DNA from: Planctomycetales bacterium
GTDB taxonomy: Bacteria > Planctomycetota > Planctomycetia > Pirellulales > Thermoguttaceae
NCBI GenBank assembly: GCA_007127495.1
Contig: SKZG01000483.1
Coordinates: forward strand, 1 to 6,698
DNA: 6,698 nt
Direction of reading: 5' to 3'
In this document: positions 1 to 5,271 of the stretch, in pieces
Layout: each line of letters opens with the position of its first letter
Position numbering within the stretch: position 1 is the first letter of the stretch
Made by a program: the position numbers and the translations under genes
Notes under the pieces: generated by a model
Seen by the model: the letters and a program-made list of their open reading frames with translations, nothing else
Databases searched by the model: none
What the model was told of the DNA's origin: nothing

Positions 1-1456
1 AGTATCCATCGGCCAGGCCGTATCGGAGGCGGATGATCTCACGCTCGCGGTAGTCGAGTTCCGAAAGCACCTCGGCAATCCGCTTTTTCAATGAGTCCTG
101 ATTGATCTCCAGCAGAGGGTCGTTTTCGCGGTAATCTTCGAGGAACTCGCCGAAGTACGTGTCCTCATGGTCGCCCACCGGCTGATCCAGAGAGAGAGGG
201 GGCCTGGTCATCCGCAACACGCATGTGGCCTCCTCGACGGAAAGTCCCGCCCGCTCCGCGGTATCCTCAACCGACGGGCTGATGCCGCGCTCTTGCACCA
301 GTTGCCGGGCCACGGTCCGCACCTTGCTGACCGAATCGATCATGTGGATGGGCACCCGGATCGTTCGGCTCTGATCGGCGATGGCCCTGGTGATTGCCTG
401 CCGTATCCACCACGTGGCATACGTCGAGAACTTGTAGCCGCGTTTGTGCTCGAATTTGTCCACCGCCCGCATCAGCCCCGTGTTTCCCTCTTGAATCATA
501 TCCAAGAAGCTCATCCCGCGGTTGCGATAACGTTTTGCGATGGATACCACAAGTCGAAGGTTTCCGGCTGAAAGGCAGCGCTTGGCGGCGTCGTACTCCC
601 CCTGAAAACGTTCAATCCGACTCAGACGCCGTCGTAGGGTTGCCGGACTTTCCAGGCAGGCACGAATGAGGTAGCACAACTCTTTTCGCAGTTCGGCTCG
701 GCACGGGCGGTCGTCGCCCGCGCGCTTGCCCTGGGCGAGCAGGCCCTTCAATTCGGTCATCCGGGTGAACATCTGTCCCAGCTTTTCGATGACCGGCTGC
801 AGCCGTTCGGTTCGTAGCCCCAACTCTTCAACCAGCCGAACCGCACGGTTTCGGCGGCGAATCAAACGCTGCCAGGCGGCCCGACGCTCGCGCTTCGGGC
901 GACGCCTGTTGATGGCCACACCAAAGTCGCTCCGATTCAGTGCGACCAGCTCCCGGAGAGTTTCCAAGTTCGGCTGAACGACCTTGAGCAACCTGCGCTT
1001 CTCGCGTACGTTGATGACCGACACCTCAATGGTCCGATCCAGGCGGAGCTTACCGTCGCGCACGTTTTCGAGCATGGACATGGCTGCCTGCAAAACGTAG
1101 TCGCTCGCCAGCATGGCCTGCCGGTATCGCCTTCGCCCGGCGTCGATGCGTTTCGCTGCTTTGACCTCGTCCCGACGCGATAGCAACGGAATCTCGCCCA
1201 TTTGCATCAAATAGATGCGTACGGGGTCCTCGATCTGCGCGTCGCCGCCGGTCGACTCGTCATCGTCGTCGTCCTCATCGGCTGGAGGGGCGTCTTTAGG
1301 ATCGTCAAACAGCTCCGGATCGAACGGATCGACATCGTCGAGGAACTCGCGCGACGTCCGCCTGCCCACCGAAGCCGATTTGCCGTTTTTCCGGGCAGAT
1401 TGGCCATTGTTCCTGGAACGCTGTGCGACGGTGGCTTTTCTGGTGGTTCTGGTCAA
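1..1456 (-). CDS. rpoD: RNA polymerase primary sigma factor RpoD/SigA, partial (3' end beyond left edge)
   Basis: Housekeeping sigma-70 subunit that directs RNA polymerase to -35/-10 promoters. Translating the minus strand from a TTG at 1456 gives 485 residues, open at the window edge. A basic N-terminus is followed by an acidic run (about residues 60-67). Region 1.2 starts at about 76 ([19 protein letters not shown]). A long basic spacer follows (about 115-285). Regions 2.1-2.4 span about 290-374 and include [35 protein letters not shown] and [18 protein letters not shown]; region 2.4 is the -10 recognition helix. Region 3 is about 375-430, and region 4 begins near 455 ([20 protein letters not shown]) before the edge cuts it, so the -35-binding helix-turn-helix is not visible. 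The TTG start is preferred because GAGG lies 8 bases upstream. An in-frame ATG at 1567 would add 37 residues that do not look like sigma sequence. The spacer and domain order resemble planctomycete primary sigma factors (recalled, not searched). Confidence 0.95.
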   Translation of the reverse strand, partial: MTRTTRKATVAQRSRNNGQSARKNGKSASVGRRTSREFLDDVDPFDPELFDDPKDAPPADEDDDDDESTGGDAQIEDPVRIYLMQMGEIPLLSRRDEVKAAKRIDAGRRRYRQAMLASDYVLQAAMSMLENVRDGKLRLDRTIEVSVINVREKRRLLKVVQPNLETLRELVALNRSDFGVAINRRRPKRERRAAWQRLIRRRNRAVRLVEELGLRTERLQPVIEKLGQMFTRMTELKGLLAQGKRAGDDRPCRAELRKELCYLIRACLESPATLRRRLSRIERFQGEYDAAKRCLSAGNLRLVVSIAKRYRNRGMSFLDMIQEGNTGLMRAVDKFEHKRGYKFSTYATWWIRQAITRAIADQSRTIRVPIHMIDSVSKVRTVARQLVQERGISPSVEDTAERAGLSVEEATCVLRMTRPPLSLDQPVGDHEDTYFGEFLEDYRENDPLLEINQDSLKKRIAEVLSELDYREREIIRLRYGLADGY

Positions 1457-1464
1457 TGTGCTAA

Positions 1465-1468
1465 CCTC
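1465..1468 (-). promoter_or_regulatory. Shine-Dalgarno site for the TTG start of the sigma gene
   Basis: The minus strand reads GAGG, then eight bases, then TTG at 1456. The in-frame ATG at 1567 has no purine-rich element in front of it, so this site is the main argument for the shorter start. An in-frame TGA near 1641-1643 sets the upstream limit of the reading frame. Confidence 0.5.
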
Positions 1469-1690
1469 AATGGAGCGGGAACAATTATCGATTTTCCGGA
1501 CAGTCGCGTTTGCGGAGGGATCGGCGGGAGCCCGTCCCGTCGGCAGCCGCAAAGGCGGCAATTGCATTGGCGAACCGAGATCATGCACCTTGAATGCCAA
1601 CAAACGACTTTGTGGGGGGATTCGTCGTAAACCCAAGTGTCATGGCAACTTACGAAACTTGATTGCGCGCTGGGATCGTCATTGAAACCA

Positions 1691-1709
1691 GCCCGCGTTG
1701 CAAGCGGGC
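1691..1709. repeat. GC-rich stem-loop in the sigma-gene leader
   Basis: GCCCGC (1691-1696) and GCGGGC (1704-1709) are perfect inverted repeats around a 7-base loop, GTTGCAA. If the promoter at 1815-1843 is real, the hairpin would sit in the 5' untranslated RNA of the sigma gene. Neither strand has a U-run after the stem, so it is not a typical rho-independent terminator. Its role is unknown. Confidence 0.5.
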
Positions 1710-1748
1710 AACATATCGGGCCGGTAACTGTTGCAGTTCGGAGCCATT

Positions 1749-1770
1749 CCTAGCCGCGCTAGGGCCTAGC
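1749..1770. repeat. Two overlapping palindromes sharing one arm
   Basis: CCTAGC (1749-1754) pairs with GCTAGG (1758-1763) across CGC. The same GCTAGG can instead pair with CCTAGC (1765-1770) across a single G. The two pairings are mutually exclusive in RNA. In DNA the array is three half-sites of CTAGC type, which could also serve as a protein-binding site. Function unknown. Confidence 0.5.
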
Positions 1771-1814
1771 AATTACCCCCTGTGGGTGGCGACCACAATT
1801 GGCGCGTACCATGT

Positions 1815-1843
1815 ATTTTATGCATATTCGCTAAATACCGCAA
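1815..1843 (-). promoter_or_regulatory. Candidate sigma-70 promoter reading toward the sigma gene
   Basis: On the minus strand TTGCGG (1843-1838) is followed by a 17-base spacer and TAAAAT (1820-1815), a good match to the -35/-10 consensus with ideal spacing. Transcription would start near 1808 and give a leader of roughly 350 bases before the TTG start. It lies just after the ATPase gene stop, where an independent promoter for the sigma gene would be expected. Such matches also arise by chance in AT-rich patches. Confidence 0.45.
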
Positions 1844-1878
1844 GCAACCCGAAAGTCCCATTTCCCGTGCCGTCAGGC

Positions 1879-2478
1879 TCACCGCGCCAAATAGAGGATG
1901 CGGAACACTTCCCGCAAATTGCCGTCGTGCGAAAGGTAGAGGTCACGGAGCGATTCGTCCGTGGGACGCGTCGCGCCCGGAGCATCGGCAAAGAGACGGT
2001 CCACTAACGTGCTCAGCAAGCGGGGCGAGGGGCGGGTTTTCAGAAGTGTCGGAAGGGCGCAGCGCCGATGCGCCGTGACAATCAGGCCGCCACGCGGGCG
2101 AAGTGCGCGTCGGAGCCAGAAACGGGAAAACGGACGAAGGACGTCGTAACCGTCGACTACCACCACCGCCGATTCGCCCGCCGCCCGCAACGTCCCAAGC
2201 CAAGGGGCGGGAATGCCGCGTCCCGCGTCGCGATTGGTCAGGAGACGAACCACTTCGCGACCACGGCTTTCAAGTCGCTGGGTGAACTCGACGAGGAACG
2301 TTGTCTTCCCGCTGCCATGAGGGCCGACCACCGCACCGCGCTCCCGAATTGCGGCCGAGTGAAACCGGGCGAGAAACGATTCCCAGTCGAACGGTGAGCC
2401 GTCGCGCGGCGTTCGAAAGGGGAGCCGTTCCAGACGCCGAGTTCGAAATGGGTTGCATGATGCGGTTACCTCGGGCAT
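1879..2478 (-). CDS. Small P-loop ATPase, uncharacterised
   Basis: Predicted soluble 199-residue nucleotide-binding protein. From the ATG at 2478 (MPEVTASCNPFRTRR), the Walker A motif GPHGSGKTT falls at about residues 52-60. A hydrophobic strand ending in Walker B (AVVVVDGYD) is at about 104-112, and a following strand LIVTAHR at about 132-138 sits where sensor-1-type residues occur. The C-terminus ends in an HDGNLREVFRILY segment. It is much shorter than STAND or ABC ATPases and shows no ABC signature motif. The frame stays open to an ATG at 2589, but that would put 37 extra residues inside the preceding gene. The ATG at 2478 lies 11 bases after that gene's stop and has GAGGG just upstream (2483-2487). 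The NPF-x-TR opening followed by GPHGSGK(S/T)T resembles a planctomycete hypothetical family I recall. Its partner is probably the arrestin-like/DUF3592 pair upstream; no substrate can be named. Confidence 0.8.
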   Translation of the reverse strand: MPEVTASCNPFRTRRLERLPFRTPRDGSPFDWESFLARFHSAAIRERGAVVGPHGSGKTTFLVEFTQRLESRGREVVRLLTNRDAGRGIPAPWLGTLRAAGESAVVVVDGYDVLRPFSRFWLRRALRPRGGLIVTAHRRCALPTLLKTRPSPRLLSTLVDRLFADAPGATRPTDESLRDLYLSHDGNLREVFRILYLAR

Positions 2479-2489
2479 AACACCCTCGT

Positions 2490-2864
2490 TCAGGTCGCCG
2501 GCAGGACAAAGGGTTCCTGCGTGGGTGAAATGGTGATCGACACCCTCGCTAAATCCTTCACTCCGACCGCGATCAGTTCGACGGTCCAACGGATGGCGAT
2601 CAGTCGCCCGTCGTAGCTGTACGGGCCGGCGGGAACCGGCAACCGGAACGGCTCGGCCCCAACGGGCGTCGGCGCGTCAAAGCCGACCGTCTCGACCACC
2701 GACCCGTCCTCCGTACCCCGGCCCTCGGTATGCCAGCACAAATGCACTTCAATCCTCCGGACCGGGTGCGGGAACTCCCACGAAGCAACGCCATTGATGG
2801 TCTCGCCGGGGTAGCAGGCGGTCCGATCGTCCAGCAATTCCAGAGTCAGGCGGCTGTCAGGCAT
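2490..2864 (-). CDS. Small arrestin-like beta-sandwich protein, uncharacterised
   Basis: A 124-residue protein with no signal peptide or membrane segment, rich in beta-strand-forming stretches. The N-terminal pattern LTLELLDDRTACYPGETINGVASW (about residues 6-29), then a strand with RRIEVHLCWHTEGRG (36-50), then VPAGPYSYDGRLIAIRWTVE (77-96) matches the layout of arrestin-fold proteins: a PGE-x-I-x-G turn and a late P-x-S-Y-x-G-x-L segment. Assignment is by pattern and moderately secure at fold level only. The start ATG (2864) lies inside the last codons of the upstream membrane-protein gene; the shared sequence ATGCCTGA gives an 8-base overlap. A GGGGGA element six bases before the ATG can act as ribosome binding site, so translational coupling is likely. 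The C-terminal part of the membrane protein has a similar fold signature, suggesting related or interacting domains. Confidence 0.8.
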   Translation of the reverse strand: MPDSRLTLELLDDRTACYPGETINGVASWEFPHPVRRIEVHLCWHTEGRGTEDGSVVETVGFDAPTPVGAEPFRLPVPAGPYSYDGRLIAIRWTVELIAVGVKDLARVSITISPTQEPFVLPAT

Positions 2865-4623
2865 CGACGTTCCCCCAGAGGACCGTGGGATCGATCGGCC
2901 GAACGATAAGGGCGAACTCGTTGTTCATATCGGGCCAGAATCGGATGTCGCCGGCCATTTTCAGCGTCCAAGTGATCTTGTTATTGGCGGCTTCGAACGA
3001 GTGCATGACGTCGGCGGGAATGACCACGTCAAGATGGCCGCCGCTGAGGATCTCCACGGCGTCCGATGTCTTCAGCAGCGCCTCGTCGTAGAACGTGTGC
3101 TTATCGGTGACGGTATCGGTCCCGCGTCGGTAGGTGGCGTGCTCCTCGCCCACCAGCGAGAAAGTGAGCGTCGCGATGCGATCGACCCTGCCTTCAAGCC
3201 GCCAGTCGATGGTCAGCGTTTCGCCCAGTGCGGGCGATGCGGTGTTCACTTCCAGGACCGCCGTGAGATTGAACAAGGCAAGGAACTGGTACACGATTCC
3301 CCCGAGCAGCCCGACCCCGATGAGAACGAACGGGATGATGAAAACCGTGAGAAACCATTCCGGATTTCCCGCCAAATGACTGTTGACGGCAATACCGACA
3401 AAAACCCCGGTTATGCCGTTCCAAAACACCGCCAAGAAAACGACGCCTAGGAGCTTGCCCCAGGGACAGGTCGTGGGCCGGAGGGTCGTCCGGCCGTCGG
3501 CCGAGCGCGGCAGGCCGGCGAATGGGGCGTCGGGCTGTCCGGCCGTGTGCGAGGTCGGAAGCCAGGCCGTACCACCGGCACGCGCCGCCGCACCGCCCAC
3601 GAAGAAACTACCAACCAACATGCCTACCCCGGCAACGCAAAAGACCAACGGAATCAGGCCGAACCACAAATCGTCAGGGTAGCCACGGTGAATAACGGCG
3701 TCGAACGGGTCGGCCGGATTCACGTATGCAGTAATCGCTCTGCCGGGCGGATGCGCCTCGACGATCGCCTGCTTCGCATCGCGCCCCGACGTAGATCCCG
3801 TCATGAAATGGTAGCGATTGCTGCGCAGAGGCCGGCCGTCGATCTCGTATTCGTACAACATATCGACGCTGTAGGTCGTGCTATCGTCGCCGCGGTGGGT
3901 AACAACCCGACTGGCAATGACCGTGGCCGGGACGGGCATCCACGACTTGGCCTGCTCAACGCGCATCACGGGTCCGATGAACAGGAAATAGACCGCCGCA
4001 AGCCCCGCTACGGTGAAGCCAATGCCCATGAGGCGGACAATCCACTTGACGCTTGGTTGTTTCGACCTGACGCGGCCAGCGACGGATTGAACCGTGCCGC
4101 TCTTCCCGAACCAGGTGAAATAGATGCCGCCCGCGCCGACGGCTACAAAGATAAGCGGAACGAAGATCATAAGCCCGATCCACAGGCTTGGGTGTGCGAG
4201 GATCGCCCGGTGCGGATCCGACGGGGCGACGTAAGCCGTACATGCGGCCCCCACCGGGTAACGGGCCGCAAGACGTCCCAGGACGGCATAATCGCTGTGC
4301 GCGTACCCACGGCCTCGAGGGTCGTCATAACCTTGGCCGGTGTACCTGCGGCCCTCGACGTCGTACTCGTAGCGAATTTCGAATCGATGCTCGCCGTCGC
4401 GGTCTCGCACAATCTCATTGTGGACGACTCGGGCATCGGTGGCGTGCCAGGTGTAAGTGGTCAGGTTCTGGAAGAAAGCCCACCCCAGGAAAACGCAAAA
4501 GGCAGTTCCCATCGCAAAGAAGACTGAGAAAAAGAGCGTTGTGCCGATCTTGCTCAACAGGCTCGCCGGCCTGTCCATGGTTCCAAGAGACCTGCCGCCT
4601 CGATGACCGAATTTCAGAGCCAT
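2857..4623 (-). CDS. Membrane protein with two DUF3592-like domains and a C-terminal arrestin-like domain
   Basis: A 588-residue predicted inner-membrane protein with six hydrophobic helices at about 29-51, 147-171, 195-219, 319-342, 390-414 and 423-451. Between helices 1 and 2 (about 55-146) and between helices 3 and 4 (about 225-318) lie two similar soluble segments. Each has a W-x-(A/P)-(T/V) opening, a YEY-x-(V/I)-(E/D)-GR strand pair, and an AYV-(A/N)-P-(S/A)-DP ending, which is the DUF3592 pattern; the two copies look like an internal duplication. After helix 6, about 453-577 forms a soluble domain with SPALGETLTIDWRLEG, VVIPADVMHSFEA and ITWTLKMAGDIRFWPDM, resembling an arrestin-like sandwich. 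The ATG at 4578 (residue 16) is an alternative start; neither start has a strong ribosome binding site. The gene follows the deoxyribosyltransferase-like gene after 45 bases and overlaps the next gene by 8. Biochemical role unknown; domain calls are from pattern recognition. Confidence 0.85.
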   Translation of the reverse strand: MALKFGHRGGRSLGTMDRPASLLSKIGTTLFFSVFFAMGTAFCVFLGWAFFQNLTTYTWHATDARVVHNEIVRDRDGEHRFEIRYEYDVEGRRYTGQGYDDPRGRGYAHSDYAVLGRLAARYPVGAACTAYVAPSDPHRAILAHPSLWIGLMIFVPLIFVAVGAGGIYFTWFGKSGTVQSVAGRVRSKQPSVKWIVRLMGIGFTVAGLAAVYFLFIGPVMRVEQAKSWMPVPATVIASRVVTHRGDDSTTYSVDMLYEYEIDGRPLRSNRYHFMTGSTSGRDAKQAIVEAHPPGRAITAYVNPADPFDAVIHRGYPDDLWFGLIPLVFCVAGVGMLVGSFFVGGAAARAGGTAWLPTSHTAGQPDAPFAGLPRSADGRTTLRPTTCPWGKLLGVVFLAVFWNGITGVFVGIAVNSHLAGNPEWFLTVFIIPFVLIGVGLLGGIVYQFLALFNLTAVLEVNTASPALGETLTIDWRLEGRVDRIATLTFSLVGEEHATYRRGTDTVTDKHTFYDEALLKTSDAVEILSGGHLDVVIPADVMHSFEAANNKITWTLKMAGDIRFWPDMNNEFALIVRPIDPTVLWGNVDA

Positions 4624-4668
4624 GGTTTGCGTCTCGCAGAAACCTGCGCCGGCCGGTGAACGGATAAC

Positions 4669-5121
4669 CTAAGTATGGGGCGGCGGTTGGCTGCGTACCC
4701 GATCGATGCACCGAGCAACATCGCCGCCGGCCAGGGCCATTGTAAATGCGGCGAGGTCGGGATACAAGGCATGGCTCAAATACTTGATCACCCAATTGTG
4801 CCGCATCGGGCTGATGGTCAGAACGGCCGCCCCGCACCGAAAGGCTTCCCACATTTCAATGGCGGTCCCCATCGAAGCGGCCGGAAGCACGGCCACAAGG
4901 GCGTCGACCTCGCGGCACATGGCGTTGTGGCGGAAGAACACGTCCTGGCCGGTCGAGTGGGCATACTCGATCGAGTTCCGGTGCTGAGCGCGTGGGTCAT
5001 ACACCTCGGCATCCGGCAGATAGCGGGCGAGCAGTTCGCCCACTTGCGTCCGGTATATCTGGTCATGCACGGCCTTCGCCGTGTGAGAACCTTGCATGAT
5101 TCCCGCTATGAAAAAACGCAT
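4669..5121 (-). CDS. Nucleoside 2-deoxyribosyltransferase-like protein
   Basis: A 150-residue cytosolic protein of the nucleoside 2-deoxyribosyltransferase superfamily, a flavodoxin-like alpha/beta fold whose members cleave or exchange the N-glycosidic bond of (deoxy)nucleosides or nucleotides. It opens directly with the first beta strand and glycine turn (MRFFIAGIMQGS), which supports this start. An Asp-containing strand (EVDALVAVLP, about 71-80) is followed by MGTAIEMWEAFRCG (84-97), where E89 lies in the position of the nucleophilic glutamate. The later segment SPMRHNWVIKYLSHALYPD (104-122) is a conserved-looking block that could form part of the pocket. Length is typical for the family (about 140-170). 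The exact substrate is not deducible; members include purine/pyrimidine exchange enzymes and hydrolases of DNPH1 type. It is the first gene of the minus-strand block, 45 bases before the membrane-protein gene, and is divergent from the M20 peptidase gene. Confidence 0.8.
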   Translation of the reverse strand: MRFFIAGIMQGSHTAKAVHDQIYRTQVGELLARYLPDAEVYDPRAQHRNSIEYAHSTGQDVFFRHNAMCREVDALVAVLPAASMGTAIEMWEAFRCGAAVLTISPMRHNWVIKYLSHALYPDLAAFTMALAGGDVARCIDRVRSQPPPHT

Positions 5122-5190
5122 CGAATAAAAAGGCCTTCAAATTGGGGAGAACCGTCGTCGCGAACCGCGCCGAGAGCCTACCTTGCCGCC

Positions 5191-5215
5191 GGGGGACTGG
5201 CGGAGGACAGCCCCC
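5191..5215. repeat. Interrupted inverted repeat next to the M20 gene -10 element
   Basis: GGGGG, a bulged A, then CTG (5191-5199) pairs with CAGCCCCC (5208-5215) across an 8-base loop. The right arm ends directly against TATGAT (5216-5221), so as DNA the repeat lies where RNA polymerase would contact the promoter. An operator is possible; a chance GC-rich palindrome is also possible. There is no U-run after it, which argues against a terminator. Confidence 0.4.
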
Positions 5216-5221
5216 TATGAT
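5216..5221 (+). promoter_or_regulatory. Candidate -10 element for the M20 peptidase gene
   Basis: TATGAT matches the TATAAT consensus at five of six positions and lies 50 bases before the ATG, which would give a leader of about 44 bases. No good -35 hexamer sits 16-18 bases upstream, where the sequence is G-rich, so the promoter would depend on other contacts or an activator, if it is real. Confidence 0.35.
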
Positions 5222-5258
5222 AGCATGAGCGGGCTCTTTGGGGAATAACCCGGAACGC

Positions 5259-5262
5259 AGGA
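5259..5262 (+). promoter_or_regulatory. Ribosome binding site of the M20 peptidase gene
   Basis: AGGA nine bases before the ATG at 5272, in the context GCAGGAAAC. It supports this start codon; translation from here begins a few residues before the conserved N-terminal helix of the peptidase. Confidence 0.45.
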
Positions 5263-5271
5263 AACACCGAC

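Larger units (their letters stand above)
1457..1878. other. Intergenic/leader region between the sigma gene and the ATPase gene
   Basis: About 420 bases lie between the preferred sigma start and the stop of the upstream same-strand ATPase gene (311 bases if the sigma protein starts at ATG 1567). Base composition is more mixed than in the flanking genes, with AT-rich patches around 1808-1840. No open frame here looks like protein: the plus-strand frame from 1663 runs straight into the antisense of the ATPase gene. The region holds a candidate minus-strand promoter, a GC-rich hairpin and a pair of overlapping palindromes, listed separately. No tRNA, rRNA or convincing terminator was seen. Confidence 0.6.
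5122..5271. other. Divergent intergenic region between the deoxyribosyltransferase-like gene and the M20 peptidase gene
   Basis: 150 bases between two divergently oriented starts, so it must carry control signals for both unless one gene is driven from elsewhere. It contains a candidate plus-strand -10 element, an inverted repeat beside it, and an 8-base palindrome AAGGCCTT (5130-5137) just upstream of the minus-strand start. No clear -35/-10 pair was found for the minus-strand gene. Confidence 0.5.

Noticed and set aside
1256..1280. Trinucleotide microsatellite (TCG/TCA/TCC repeats)
   Set aside because: It simply encodes the D/E run of the sigma factor with mixed codons and is not a perfect tandem repeat.
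1691..1709. Rho-independent terminator for the ATPase operon
   Set aside because: The stem is GC-rich but no T-run follows on either strand, and it lies about 170 bases beyond the gene, downstream of the candidate sigma promoter.
1663..2007. Plus-strand open frame of 114 codons covering the intergenic region and the end of the ATPase gene
   Set aside because: No ribosome binding site or recognisable fold; half of it is antisense to the ATPase gene, and the intergenic half is better explained as leader and promoter.
2479..2589. N-terminal extension of the ATPase up to the ATG at 2589
   Set aside because: It would overlap the arrestin-like gene by 100 bases and the extra residues are low in order; the ATG at 2478 has better spacing and a GAGGG site.
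3547..4527. 326-codon open frame on the plus strand
   Set aside because: It lies wholly antisense to the membrane-protein gene, whose translation has coherent helices and domains. The plus-strand product is Arg/Asp/His-rich without recognisable motifs, as expected for a shadow in GC-rich DNA.
4415..4852. 145-codon minus-strand frame bridging the gap between the deoxyribosyltransferase-like and membrane-protein genes
   Set aside because: It is out of frame with both genes, Arg/Pro-rich and lacks any motif; it overlaps two well-supported genes.
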